The notes beneath the pieces were generated by a model. The model was given only the letters and a program-made list of their open reading frames with translations, was not told the DNA's origin and made no database searches. This document shows, piece after piece, positions 1 to 20,041 of a DNA stretch of 64,000 bases. This DNA comes from Syngnathus acus. Taxonomy: Eukaryota; Chordata; Actinopteri; Syngnathiformes; Syngnathidae. The stretch is taken from contig NC_051096.1 of the NCBI RefSeq assembly GCF_901709675.1, positions 6,289,001-6,353,000 on the forward strand, in the 5' to 3' direction. Each line of letters starts with the position of its first letter. Position 1 is the first letter of the stretch. The translations under genes were made by a program, and so were the position numbers.

Positions 1-1390
1 GGTTGTTGCACTTTTAAATCGCACAAAAGTAAATAACAACCGTAGTTGACGATAATAGCAAGGTAGCAAGTTCTTGTTAGACGGAAAAGTGAAACTAAAC
101 GCCGCGTTGAGACGAGCGTTCTTGATAAGAGGATAATTGAGGCGACACTGGCGTGTAATTAGGGTATAATTTATACTATATCCACTTTTATTCCAGCCTC
201 TCAAAATATAGCCAGTTCACCATCATTACGGGGAATTGTTCTAAATTTTATGGCTGCAATTTGAGTAAAGTGTGCCCGCTAAACAAATAGGTCTTCGCAC
301 TACCTTGACTGAACGTAATTACAGTATTTCCGTGGCCTTTTTTTTATGATGCTTTAATGCTACACACTCTGCAGGGGGGTGTAGAAAATTGTGTTTTTTT
401 TCCAATGATGCAAAATTAAATACGATTTTGCAGAGGTCATTTTAGGCCTCAACTCAGGGTGAAAAAAACACATTATTTTGGAGTCTCCAAGTCACGAGTT
501 GCATATGGGGATGTTATTATTGCTAATATAATTACTAGTTGTGCTATGTGTCTGTTTCGTTTCAATAGTCAGAGTAAACTGATGGGATAAATTGTTATAG
601 TAAACAGAGGAGGGCTGCAAAAAAAAGGGGGAGGGAGAATCTATTTCATGATAATTGTTAGGGGCAGTCCAAACATGCGGTCGAAATAAAATGTATAAAA
701 ATCGAAATCGCCTGGCTGGAATAGAGGCCCTTATTCCATATCATATCCGGATATTACACCTATTTTCCCACATAACCTATATGCATGTCCTAATTGGTTT
801 AAAAGGAGTCAAGCAAGAGTGTGATGTGATGGAAAAAATAAGCAAATGTGTGTTGCTGGTTCGTTCTGCTCGTGCACAATAATGTGCCTCGTCGTGCGTA
901 ATTTGGGTGTTTGGGTTGGGCAGGAGAAAAGAAAGTGAAAAGCGATAGGGCAATTCCAAGCAGCTAATCTTGTCTGTGGGAATTAGGCGTCTTTCCCATC
1001 CCGTATTATTCCCCCCTCGTCGTTGTAGTCGGAGCTGGTTAGGTGGGTTAACTCCAACTCAAGTCTCCGTCAAGCGCACAGCCCTGCATGATGACGTCGC
1101 GCCCGGATGACCAATAGGAAGGCGCTGCCCTTTGGAGACAAACCATTTTACTTGTAGCGTCTGCACCAAGTCTGCAAGCAAGGGCGCAATTTTAACAGTA
1201 AAAATCTTCCACCTCTTCTAGCGTACTTTGAGTGAGAATGATCACGGGACGGGAAGATTAAAGTCGCTGGTGGCGGGACCGGATCGGAAAAGAGCAGCGC
1301 GCGTGCAGTAAGGAGAGAGAGAGAGAGAGGACGCCGATTCGGTCTTGAGAGAGAGGGGGGTGAGTGCTCTCAAGGCAGAAAAATTCGATG
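1..1390 (+). promoter_or_regulatory. dlx6a upstream region and 5' UTR
   Basis: No coding gene is seen. The 5' part is AT-rich with several TAAT cores (for example around 156-175 and 522-538), as expected for homeodomain-responsive flanking DNA. Close to the gene the sequence becomes GC-richer, with a CRE-like TGACGTCG at 1092-1099 and a CCAAT box at 1111-1115. A GA repeat (about 1312-1329) lies in the presumed 5' UTR just before the dlx6a start. The promoter role is inferred from position; no TATA box stands out. Confidence 0.5.
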
Positions 1391-2595
1391 ATGACCATGA
1401 CTACGATGGCTGACGGTCTGGAGGCGCAGGACTCGTCCAAGTCTGCTTTCATGGAGTTTGGCCAGCAGTCCCACTCGCAGCAGAGCTCGCCGTCCATGGC
1501 TGGCGCCCACTACCCGCTCCACTGTCTCCACTCGGGAACGCACCACCACCAGCACGACAACACCGCCGCCTACCCGGCCGGCAACACCTACAACAGGTCC
1601 CTAGCGTACCCTTACGTGAGCCATCCGCACCACAGCCCCTACCTGTCTACCTACCACAACAACACGGGGGGGCAGACGCGATTAGACGGCGCAGGTAAGA
1701 CCAAAACCGCCTCTGTCATTTTTTTTTTTTTTTTTTTTTCCCTCCGAGCTCCACGCGTGCGTAAAAGCAGCCAAATAATTCAATTACGTTCTCAAGCCAT
1801 CCTTTTATGTCGGACGTTTATGTCCTCCTCGCCCCCCCTCCAAAAGGAAACAACAACAGGGTGTGATCATCCGCACCGTGCAATCCCCGCAACCACGCGA
1901 ATAGAAATCAAGCAGCCTTGAATGTTGTAATTAGCATTTAATTGACACGTCATTACAGGCGATATCTGAAAAATGACAGCTCCCGAAAAAAAGGAGGGAG
2001 GGGGGGGGCTCACTGTCACATGATATCGCCGATTTGGACGTGATTTTGAATGATAATTGCTTCTTTTTTTGTTGCAGAGCAGCAGAAAACGACAGTGATT
2101 GAAAACGGGGAGATTCGTTTTAACGGCAAAGGCAAGAAGATCCGCAAGCCCAGGACCATTTATTCCAGTTTGCAGCTGCAGGCGCTCAATCACCGTTTCC
2201 AGCAAACCCAGTACCTCGCCTTACCTGAGCGGGCCGAGCTGGCCGCCTCTTTAGGATTGACACAAACGCAGGTAGGACGAGGTAGACGAATTCCGCATCG
2301 TTATTATTCAATCGAACGAGCTTGTTTTCATTTCTAATTGCACTCCGATCCGCAGGTAAAGATTTGGTTCCAGAACAAGAGGTCCAAGTTCAAGAAGCTG
2401 CTCAAGCAAGGCGGCAACCCGCACGAAAGTGACCCCATGCCGGGTTCCATGACCCTCTACCCGCGCTCCCCGTCCATCCCGCCCATATGGGACGTCTCGG
2501 CCTCATCCAAAGGAGTAAACATGGCGGCCAACAGCTACATGCCGGGCTACTCTCACTGGTATTCATCGCCGCACCAGGACTCCATGCAGAGATAG
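1391..2595 (+). CDS. dlx6a: Distal-less homeobox protein Dlx6 (dlx6a)
   Basis: Homeodomain transcription factor of the Distal-less family, nuclear, patterning branchial arches, forebrain GABAergic neurons, otic region and fin ectoderm (family knowledge). Three coding exons: 1391-1694, 2078-2271 and 2356-2595. Frame is continuous across both introns, giving 245 aa. The N terminus [11 protein letters not shown] is the Dlx6 type; a second ATG at 1388 would add one Met. The homeodomain is at about residues 123-182, split by the second intron between TQTQ and VKIWFQNKR, as in all Dlx genes. The C-terminal [14 protein letters not shown] motif is Dlx6-specific and separates it from Dlx1. The gene is convergent with dlx5a, the usual tail-to-tail Dlx pair. 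The 'a' suffix is inferred from its linkage to the npy/tra2a block. Confidence 0.96.
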
Positions 2596-3094
2596 ACGAT
2601 GGAGGCCTCCGGATGCGGCCTGGAATTTAGGACCGAGGATACGGAGGGACCGGCGTTTTTAAGAAAAAAAAAAAGAAGAAAAAAAAAAAAAAAGCATATA
2701 TGACTGTACTGCTGTCATCCGTCACCAAATATTGTCAGTGACATTTGAGCCGATTTGGGAAAAGACTGACTGACCCCCATGTGGACTTGTGCACTGCAAG
2801 TTTTTGGTTTATTTGTTTGTTGTTGCAATCGTGTGTCTGTAAATAGAATCAACCACTTCACTTGTACATACACTTTTTATGTCCTGTCAGATTGAGTAAA
2901 CGGTGACTCAAAACATGCTCTGTGTGCTTTTAAAAAAAAAAAAGAATCCAAACAATTCTCACTCATATTGGGCCAACATTGCATGCAAGAATCGCGACAT
3001 GTGGATCGAAAGCATGAATGCACGAGCCAGGAAATGAACTTACCCTGCACCGCCGCTGCCTACATTCACCTCCAAAGACTCTCGCCGCATGCAG

Positions 3095-3400
3095 GTCATT
3101 CCACCCTCAATTATTGGAAGTATTGACAAAATGTTTTCTGCCGTTTCTCCGTCCTAATGCAGGCCGTTAAAAGCCAAGCTCTGTGGGATCGATGCCGAAC
3201 AAAGCAGCCAGCTGCAGCGCCGTTCAATATGAAGGAGATATTTGGGACAATTTGCTGGGTTTTTATCCAAGTGAGCCTTTTTCTCCCTCTTTCTCATAAA
3301 TGCAGGCATAATTAGGGTAATTTTTGATGTAGCCCGCTGATTACAGCGTTTTTACCGTCAAAGATAATTACCTGTAATTTTCTACCACTTTAATACTAAA
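3095..3400. promoter_or_regulatory. Candidate Dlx5/6 intergenic enhancer, block 1
   Basis: A non-repetitive block carrying AATTATT (near 3110) and two closely spaced pairs of homeodomain cores: ATAATTAGGGTAATTTT around 3308-3325 and GATAATTACCTGTAATTTT around 3363-3381. Vertebrate dlx5/dlx6 pairs carry two conserved intergenic enhancers (I56i and I56ii) that respond to Dlx proteins through such TAATT sites. Position, spacing and motif density fit one of them. I cannot say which, because no alignment was possible. Confidence 0.55.
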
Positions 3401-3613
3401 AGGCATCTTTATTTTGGTTTGGAGGTAGCGCCGATGGAACAAAGGGGGGGAAATTATTCCGTTATTCATATACAAATTGCCGAGAAGAGAGAGCGTTGGG
3501 GATATTATCTGAAATGACGACTGCGTGGTGAAAAGCCTCCAGGCAGCTGTCAACGTCGCGGATGCCCCACTGGCGCGCATTCAGGCTACCTGGGGGCAGC
3601 CACCCCCCGCCAC

Positions 3614-3864
<251 letters not shown>

Positions 3865-4029
3865 TTTGCAAAATTTACAATTTATACCTATATATAAAAT
3901 AATAAAATCTATATATAATAGATCCAATATAAATATTTTATTTTCCCCATTCCCAGCAGCTCAAGCATTGGTCCTGGGATGAAGGGCCTTACCACTGATT
4001 GTTTGCATATAGATTGACGTATGCTACCG

Positions 4030-4480
4030 ATGCGCCTGACCACATATCGACATAATACCTGTCAATCATAATGCAGATCAGGTCGACTTTAGCACTCGTT
4101 ATGATTAAAGGAGAATCCGTGCAGAAACAATCTTACCTTCCTGGTGCTTCACAATATTACGCCAGCAAAAACGCAACGGCCGGTGAACACAGTCGGTGGC
4201 TCCGTACGCAAATCCAGGTGGGAAAGTGTTTGCACACCGTGGTAAACTCTTATATATTGCCTGCAAAATTAGCTGTTATTACTGTCACTGTTTAGTGATG
4301 GCGAGCTGGGGAGAGAGGAAAGGAGGGGAAAAAGGGCCCTCTGCAATCAGGAACCGTGCGCATCTTTGCAAATTATAGGTAATTGTCAATGTCCAGATTA
4401 TGATAATAGGACCCTAATCCCGCATGGAGAATAATTATTGTGAAGTGTTACAGTTGGAGCTGACCAGTAAAACTAACTGT
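4030..4480. promoter_or_regulatory. Candidate Dlx5/6 intergenic enhancer, block 2
   Basis: A second TAAT-rich, non-repetitive block. It contains TCAATCATAATGC near 4062, TTATGATTAAAGG near 4099, GCAAATTATAGGTAATTG near 4370, and GAATAATTATTG near 4429. The clustering of AATTA/TAATT cores resembles the second conserved Dlx5/6 intergenic enhancer. Enhancer identity is inferred from position and motifs, not from alignment. Confidence 0.55.
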
Positions 4481-6063
4481 CTTATTTATTCATTTTTTTT
4501 ACTCATTTATTACGTAAAAAAAATAGTGGGGTGTGGTATAGCTGAGTGGAAAATATTCGGTTGGGAATAAATGTACAGCTCTCCATTACTCGAGTGTGTT
4601 GCGTGTGCTGTGTGGAAATATGGTCGTGAGATTTATGATGTATAGGACGACAAACTCGATACCCGTCCATGTGCCGTGGGGAACTAGCCAATTTTATTGA
4701 ATTTGTCCGAAAATTATTTGCGATACAAAAATGAGTAAACGGCGGAACAATTATATTCCACTAAATGGCAGAATGGTGAGCGTTTGTATTTCCCGAATAT
4801 AAAATTTAAAATAAAATATTCATATACATTTAAAAATTAAAAAAGCCCTGGAAGTGTTTTCATGGTGGATTTCAAAACATATTATCCACTATTAATATGG
4901 CTTGCCGTAGAAAACCTGGTTCGACATGAAGGTGGACCTTGCGTGGGTCAGTGAGTGGGTCAAATGCAACAGCGTGGCGTATCTTAATAAATGTGACTGA
5001 GGAAAAAAAGAGAAGGGTGCATTGTATTTTTTTTTTTAAAAACGCATACATGAGCTTTGTGCGCATGCGCGTGGAAATTCAATTAGCTCCATTTCAAATG
5101 CTTAAATATGTCTTGTAAGCGGCAAGGTTTGTTTAGTGGTTTCACGGTGGCTCTGGCTGCTAATAACATGGTGACGCTGCGGAGGATTTCGCCTTCTTTT
5201 TTATTTTACCCGGAAGGTGGGCTGCGGCCGGGAGCGGCAGAGCTCTGGAGCCGGCCTACCCCCACAGGAATGCGGATTGTCTCAGATCTCCGTGCCGGTT
5301 TCCCCCACCACGACCCACCACCTCCCTCCGCGTCGCCCCCTCGCTGCCATTCAAAGCGTCTAATTGTAGGGGACACAAAGCGAGGGAGACTGCAGACTGT
5401 CTGTAAGCACGCACACACGCAAACACACAAAATACACATGCACACGCACACAATCTTTCTTGCTGTCGTGCGGAAAGCGACACAATCAATAATAATGACA
5501 AATGTCGTCAGGAGAAATACAATTGTATGTTCTAAAAATGTATAAATATTAAAAAAATGTGCAATTAAAGCCTCGCTCTCCTTTGAAATTGCAATTTTAG
5601 TGTCAGATGTATTAACTGGATTTTTAAACCGTTGCAAATCCATAAAAAATGGAAATAAAGGACGAGGCGTGCCAAGTGAAACATAATCTGAATAATTCAT
5701 CTCGACACTGCTGTGATTTACAAGCATGTGATTTAAAAACGTCACCCGAGGCTTACAATTTTATGTTTGTGATATTGTGCCGAATTTTACAGTGTAAATT
5801 GGCAGGACAGATAAGACGGAAAAAATAAAATTGGAGCTTGCAGAGTTCCATTGTCCATTTAAACGTTTAATAGTCTTCAAAAATGCAATAAATTACATAC
5901 ACACATTTACACATTTTACACCTTTCTTCTATGACTGTCAAATACATTGCATATTCCCCTGAAATGTCAACACGAGTCCCATAGAAGTTTTTTTTTTTTT
6001 TTTAGAAAAAAAATAAATGAACAACAGTTTTTTTGTTTTGTTTTTTGTGATTTTTTTTCTTTT

Positions 6064-7237
<1,174 letters not shown>

Positions 7238-8905
7238 ACTTCGGAAGGGACGCTTGGAATAGTTCAATGTGTACAACAAAAACAAAAAATACAAAATAGC
7301 CTATGCATTGAGGAACAAAAAAGAGGCGTAGAGGCTCCAAAGTGGCATGGAAACTACACTGACATTGTGGGAATAGTCTCGGGTCGTCGGGCTCTGTTGA
7401 AGACTGCAGCCAGGCGCGCAGCAAAGACTTGGTTAAATCCTAGACGCGCTCTTACGCACTGCAGGGAGGATCTGGTTCCATTGGCCAGGACGCACACACA
7501 CACACAAACGCATACACGCTCACACAACTACACTCAATTCACAATGGTAGCTTCCTTATTGGAGGGGAACCACCCGGCCGTGGCTGCACACTTGTGTGGA
7601 AGCAATTCAACTGTTGGACATGTTGATGATTTGCACATATACATACAGCGTATTCTGAATCGAGCATTTGTTATTACGAATTCCATACAAAATTATGAAA
7701 CCTATCCAACGGGTGTAAATTGCTGCAAGGAAAAAATAATGGGACAAAAATGCACCAGGTCCACATTACATTTTGTTTATTTTTTTTCCAGGATCAGTTT
7801 GTGCAGTTTCTCATAAAATACAACTCCCACGCAAGCATGATAAGCATGTACAACATATTAACGCACCCTTACCCGTTGATATTACATTTTTAAATGGCCC
7901 AAATATGTTTAAATCCCAAAAAAAGGTACAACTCGGAAAATAAGGATGACATGCAGTGGTAAACAGCGGCGACTAGTGTGCAAATTGTGTTACTGCCCAT
8001 GGTGTCACAGACCCGGATGTCATACATATATTTAAATGATAGATGTATAAGCACGGCTAAAATTGAAATTGTATTGTTTATTTTGCTCTTATTTTTAGTA
8101 GAAGTCGTTATTATGTCACAAATACAATCTACATGTTTCAAATATTGTATACAGTACTACATCCGTACTGATCGCTATGACCCGGAAATACTTTTTTGGT
8201 GAAAGCGCGCCATTCTTGCTCCCCGAATCATATGCAGTACAGTGAGTTTATTATACTGTATACGTATTAATAAAGTGATGATATTATCTTAGTGGTTGTA
8301 ACACTGTTACATAAGATGTTAAATGGTGTTAGAAAAATCACAGAATTTGCTTTTGTCTCTTCATCTATGACTAGTGCGTGGCTTGCGTCGGGCGTCATCA
8401 GATGAATCACCAAGATAGTTCCCCCCCTCCTGAGAACACAAACGTAAACGCTCCTCTTACAAATGTAAATATCCATTTATCCATTTTTAACACCACTTAT
8501 CCTGTTCAGAGTCGTATAACAATAAATTGGTGTATATATAGCACAATAGGAAACCGAAAAAAAGGTGTAATGATGGAAGACAAAACAGTTCCGCGTGTGA
8601 AAAACGCAACAGGTCGCGCCAAAGAGGGCGTAACCGAAGCCGGAAGTAAGCGCAAGGGTATTCTCTGGTCACCGAGCTCTTTACCATGCTAGCTTCGCAC
8701 TCAGCTACGGTTTTGTGAGTTGGGGGGATGGGGCCGTGCCGAGGATGATCGACTTCGAATATTTAGCAAATCTAACAATTTCCCAATTTATATTCCCTTA
8801 TTTTGTACCGAACTACTTTTCCATCACGCATGACTTTCGGTTGGAACTCACCAACTTGAAGTGGAGTATTTTTACGCCCACGACAGTGGTTTAAAAGTCG
8901 ACAAA
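7238..8905. promoter_or_regulatory. dlx5a / ago2 divergent intergenic region
   Basis: About 1.7 kb separates the divergent start codons. The dlx5a-proximal part has inverted CCAAT boxes and a short CA-rich run (7493-7505). The ago2-proximal part has an ETS-type CCGGAAGT at 8640-8647 just before a stretch that probably holds the ago2 transcription start. Nothing coding is recognised. Open frames here are antisense shadows of dlx5a exon 1 or low-complexity. Confidence 0.5.
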
Positions 8906-14029
<5,124 letters not shown>

Positions 14030-17000
14030 GAGTTCAGGCCGCCGGGTCGGCGTGGGTGCGACACCCCCCCACCCCCACTGAGGCAACACACTACCTTGCT
14101 GTCGGCTGTGTGCTTTTACTGTGTGATGTCCCTTTCTAAAACACCTGGCAGGTACCCGAGCCTAACCCACTGTCTGTAAGTTGCAAAACAAGTCCTCTCT
14201 ATGGTGAGCTATATATATATATATTTGTATATGTTGTGAGAAAATATGTCGCAAAGTATGAAAGGAATATTATTCCAAATGGTGCTTTATGGATTAGGAC
14301 AAGCACCTCAACTCCCTCTGTTTTTTTTTTTTGTTTTAAATCCTATTTGAGGGGGCATTTTCATTTGCTCCTCAGATGCATATTATTCAACAGCCAATCG
14401 AAGTGCACTCTCAAGAAAGGGTACTTAAAAATGCAAGTGCTTAAGACTTTCACATCAGGCACTATAAGAAAGATGGAAGTGCCATTACGAGACCACCTTC
14501 GATCATGTTTGTTTTACTATTTGATCCACGTCTTTTTTCTAGTATTTGTCCCCGGTGGTCATGCTATGCCAAATCTGGGACAATTAACCATTTTAGGTCT
14601 TGATATCAACTCTTGAACCGACACTTAGAATATTCCAGGGCTCTTAATATTTTCATAGATACAACATAGCTATCTGTTTTAATGAGGTTTTTTTTCTCGC
14701 AACCCAACGGCCGTGCTGAAATCATGTATTGGGACCGGTTCCCAGAAAACATACCTTTTTTTTTTTAGATGTACTCTGAGCCGTGTTTATAAGACGCACG
14801 ATGTACAAATCAATGCAGGGAGCAGAAACAATCATTTGTTTTGCTCCCTTGTTGTTTTTATAGAATGTTTTTAATTTCAGTTAAACTTTCTAACAAATAT
14901 GCATGTTTTAGAAACGTAGATTTGTTTTTTTTCCCCCCCCCTCCCATATGTTGGTGCGGCGTTTCCATAGCGATGCATTTGGTACAGTAGCCTCAAAGTT
15001 GCAACATTTCCGAGATCAAATTCTTTCTAAAAACAACCGAAAGCATTTTTGTCGCACACCGGCATTGTTTTATGCAAAACGACTTTTCTCTTGAGTCTTT
15101 TAATGATGAAGCAACTCAGCTATATTTTGAATAAATCTTCAGTGGAGACTGCCGAAATAGGAAAAAAAGAAATTCAACCGGCCCAAGAGATAATTTTAAG
15201 TAACACTATTTGTGTATAGAGTCCAATGAAAATATTCTCTTGCCTTTCAAGACTGTTTACGGTCATTCTATAGACATTTTCTATTGTCCACTTTTATCAA
15301 GTTTAAGCTAGCGAATGTTCATTGTCTCGAATGGGGTGGATGTCGTCTCAACTTCGAACTATGCATTGTTTTTAACCACGAGATTTAGCGGAGGGGACAT
15401 CTCACCTCAATCTGGAGTTTTTTATCGATGTAGATAGCGCATTTAGTAGTTTGGAATCATGTCGCTTTTAGTCGTGTCGCTTTTTTTGCGCGGTCCTTTG
15501 AAACGATTTTTATAGCTTGACAATTGGGCCTGCTCTCAGCCAAATAAGATTACAAAAACCTCTCACGATAATGACTCAAAAGCACAAAAAGAACCCTGTG
15601 CGAGATGTTTTCACTGTAAACCACCATCACTGGACCGGCCCACGCGTTGTATTTTTAAATTTCTTTTTTTTTTTTTTGACCCCCAGACGTGTGTTTTGGA
15701 AGGAAAACAATTGAGACTTGTTCTTCCCATCTTACTAGCAGAAATCCGACTGACTGTGTTTGCGGGGCATTCAGAACACCACGTACTTGATCTTTCCTGT
15801 TGATGTCAATCTTGTACTTCTTGGTGCTCGTCTCAAAGCATGTACATGTGGATGCACTTTTGATAGCATAGCATTGGTATGTGCTCCAGTGGATGTGTGT
15901 GAGTGTATCTATCTGTGTGAGAGAAACGGGAGTCTTGGCCATATTGTGACACTGGTGTAATTGTACGGAAATGGCCTCGTGTTCTACCTCTTGTTACCTG
16001 TTCAAGTGTTATGGTAACATCACACTGCCGGCCATTTCTGCATAATTGCCCCTGCTATCAATCTAAATGGCATTGATTTTTATTTTAGGTGCGTTCTGTT
16101 TTTTTTTTTTTTTGTACGTGTTTGTATTGTCATAGTTCAACTCATAATGCGGAGCGGGGTTGTGTTTTTATTTCTTGAAGGGGCTTTAGCATCGAGCTGC
16201 ACGACCAAATTCTTGAACTGCGTCGCTACTCGCTCACAGCTTTTCCTTTTATCGATTTTTCTCTATGCACAGTGACGCAGAAGTTTTTATTTTCATTTGC
16301 CACCCTGATCCATTTCGACACAGGACAATTCAATCATGGCTTGTGAATCATTTTGAAATGAAGTATGCCGCATCAGAGGAAAAGAGAACTGGGATTTATT
16401 TTGCTGTAGCTGTCGGACAGAACTCATGACGACACCCTGTGTCCATTCACAGTCAGTTATTTGCATGGCCACAACAATGCCACCTAGCCGTTGGTTGCTC
16501 CGCCCCTTGTATACCTCTAGTTTGGCAAACACAAATTTGTAAATTGACTTCAACCCCCTCTCCCCTCATCATTCCATCTATCTGCATCTCTTAACGCAGA
16601 GCCATGGCCAGGAAGAGTTTTGATGGGCAGTGTGAAAGTGTCTCTTTTCCAAAAGGGTTTGTACTTGTTTGTCTCGTCTTGGTGTTTGACTTGACCTACT
16701 ACTATACCAGCACCTTAGAATGCCAGAACGTAATCGCGTTTCCTTTTAAATATATCAAGTCCAACCTTTTGATGATGTTTGTTTTGCACTAAAACAAGAA
16801 TGGATTTTGTAGCTTCTTGCAGCATTTAGCCTCTTTGTATTGAGAAAGAAAGCAGTCCGTTGGCTTCCTTCGCTGAGCAGGCCCAAGCCAAAAAATAGCC
16901 TTAGCCCCGACAGCAACAAACGCAGCCAGCAGTTTTCCCACAAATATCCCGATGCTTTTTCAAATGTTTACCACGTGTGGCGCCTTGCCATTACGACAGC

Positions 17001-20000
17001 AGAGAAGTTGAATTGGCATTCAATTTAACATGAATTTGATCACCACCACAACCAAATTCAACGAAAATGGCAGCTGGTTAAATGTGGCACAGCTTTGTAA
17101 GTCGACAGCCACCAGGGCTGCATACATCCTTTTTTTTTTAATCATTATTTACATTTTGCATACTTTTAATTTAAATGCACATATTCACCTTAGTTGGACT
17201 GCTTTGTGGGTGTCCCTTAACTCGGACAGACAGACCAACCCGCTAAACATAAGCTAACCAAAACGTCATTTCCCGATAGCAGCTCTTTGTTACTGGTACA
17301 AACGAGTTGGTGTGGACAAGAACATTTTTGTTTAGCAGACTAGCAGGCAGGTTTTGAGCGAAGCTAGAAGGTCTATATATCAATTAGGTGCCCGCGACAT
17401 TACCGTTGGGTAGTCATTTATCTCCTCTCTGTGCTAGCGCTACAACGCTACGACCCATTTTCCTTGCTTCAGGTAACAATGAATGTATTTATAGCTCCTG
17501 TGTGGTTTGTAATATGATGTCGTTTAGCCACCTTTTTACATTTCTAATTAGATTCTCGTGTATGGCCTATTTTTGTATTCCTCTGGGGATTGTTCTCTTA
17601 TTTATAGGTGATCTTGGTTCTTAAGTCAGATTCATTGTTGACTAGGCGTGCTCCCCCCCCTTTTTTTGCAGAACTATACATTACACGTTTTCGTGTTAGT
17701 GGACTCCCACAAGTCCCAGATGGATTTTTATTTTGTATAAGCAGTTTGTGTATGTATGATGGTTGTTTTGGGGGGGTTCTCATTAGCTCTTTTTTTTTTT
17801 TTTTTTTTTTTTTGACGTATAGCTTTGTGAAACTTAGCCCGCAGTCTCGATACTGCTGCCCTCTTTAAAAGCTTTGCCCGACTTCTACTCACTTTTATTG
17901 TTTTGGTTCACGAGTCACTCTCTTATTATATATATATATTTTATTATTTGGTGATTGTATAACGCCACAGCTTTATTTCCTGTCTGATTGAAACAGCACA
18001 ACTTGTCGGAAAGTGTCATTCTAGTCCACCCAATTCTCCAAAGCCACATGGTCCTGTTTTGTTCCCCGTCTGGTTGTGTTAATGATTGACTTGAATGTTC
18101 AAAGCAGTCAGCACAAATTATAAAAAGACTTCTTTTTTTTTTTCCTTTTTTTTCCCCTCTTGTATTTGAAAAGCATTTTAAGAACCGTGTGGCTTCTTTT
18201 TACCAGCGTGGGGGGAAAAATAATAATAACCTACCTCAGAGCATAGTGCGGTGCTAGCTAACATATTAGCCCTGAGTTATAATAACGGAAAGAAAATCCC
18301 AAATTGTAGTGAGAAATCCAAGTTTATATCACGTGCGAGAACTGTTAGATTGAAAAGCAAAGCATTGGATATGCGAAGGGACCAAATTTTAAGGGTAGGT
18401 GTTTCATACAAGAATGATTTACACTGTAGGTGCAAGTGCCCAATTTTTTTCTTTTACACTTACATTTCAAGTGAAACTTTTCCAACGAAACAACAAGCCC
18501 CGCTAGATAAGCAAACAATAATAAACAATATTTCGACCAGATTCAATCTTTTATGTGTTTGTTAAGATGTTGACATATGTTCAGAATTTGATATGTATCA
18601 AAATACTAACCACATTTTAATTTCTATTCAAGTCAATTGAGTATTTTGTTTAAGCTATTTATTGTGCAATTTGAAAATAAAATATCAAAATTATCACTTG
18701 AACCACACAGTGTAAATCCAACCGGTGACGTGGACATCAGGAGTAATAGAATCACTTTCACCATTACCAATATTCCATTACTGGCCAATCAGCATAAAAT
18801 GTTGAGACGCTACGACTAACTGACCCTTTAAAATGGAAATCAAACCATACAAAACTGAAGTGACTGCTTAGTCGAAACGAGGCTTCGTGAGTTTTCAAGC
18901 TGAATTTTGATGGTGTGTTGTCAATACCAGTCAGTGTTGGTAACCGCCATCTTTTTTATTTTATTTTAACCACCATGTTACAATGAAAAGCTTTCCTGCC
19001 GCCACTGTCCAGCCAGTACCGCAATAAAAAACATTTCCGTTTGCTACTCACTACCATGTTCCACAGCCAAGCAATCCATCGTAAACTAACCGCTCAATTC
19101 TCCGAGTCCCGCTGCCGGTCTGCCGTTTTTTTGTTTTCTTTCCTAGACGCGGCAATTCTGGCCCATAAATGCTGCATATAGAACGATCAGTATTTGTGTT
19201 TTGCACTTTCGAAGCAGTCTCCAACACGGCCCGCTTGAAGTCGGCCTCAACGTAACGAAAGAACTGACGAGGTATTTGATGCTCTCAGTAGGAAAATGAA
19301 TTTTCATCGAATAAAATAAAGTCGCAATATGATGATATATATACAGTATATATAAATCTATACATCCATTCATGAAGTACCTCATAAGCCTGATATATGC
19401 TGCATTGACTTATTTCTTTAGTGTACTTCATTATGTCCAATAAAATTCCAAATACTCCCCCCACCCCACCCCCGTGGGGAGGTTTAAATCCAACAGGTTG
19501 TGGCGCATTACTTTTCGACGACAATCACTCTTCTTAATTGAGAAACTAAACTCCATTTTGTGAGAAATATTTCAAGGCTGCTTCCTAATCGCTGCCATAA
19601 AGTACCATTGAAAATGTGGTGAAATAGTGTCTAAACATTTCATCAACATAAAAAAAATAGATTAAAAACAGCCTTTGCAGCCATGTTGATTTAAACCTCC
19701 CTTCATTTGTGTGTTCTATTGTATTATCTTCTCCCTTCTTTCAACCATGACATGCCAAAAGTGAATTTGCAGTCATTCCTATTCTGATATAGGGAGGGAG
19801 GGACGGAGTGGGGTCTTTATATATTGCTCATTTTCAATTCCTTCATCCACTTGCTAAGCTCCTTTTTCGGGGTGTTGTAAAGTTTGTAAAGCTTTTGATT
19901 TCTGTCGTGTATTTTATTTTTTTTTTTGGTCAATGCTTACAGAACACAAGACATGCTGTAAAACCCTGTTAGGACACAATGTGAATACGCATCACTTCAT

Positions 20001-20041
20001 GTAGTTCTCTCTTTGGCTTAACTGTAAGTTACATTAATAAA
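14030..20041 (+). other. ago2 3' UTR and downstream AT-rich DNA
   Basis: About 6 kb of AT-rich, T-tract-rich DNA follows the ago2 stop with no recognisable coding sequence. It includes an (AT)n run at 14210-14225 and many poly-T runs. An AATAAA poly(A) signal at 20036-20041 is the last strong plus-strand signal before the pals2 3' end. The long-3' UTR reading is an inference from mammalian AGO2, whose 3' UTR is also very long. Open frames inside are short and low-complexity. Confidence 0.45.

Noticed and set aside
1391-2595. Assignment of the plus-strand Dlx gene to dlx1 or dlx4
   Set aside because: The homeodomain is similar, but the N terminus ([11 protein letters not shown]), the [13 protein letters not shown] segment and the C terminus, plus pairing with dlx5, fit Dlx6.
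5206-5745. 179-codon minus-strand open frame between dlx6a and dlx5a
   Set aside because: Composition is Cys/Val-rich from a CA/GT-like tract, and there is no recognisable domain or splice context; a chance frame.
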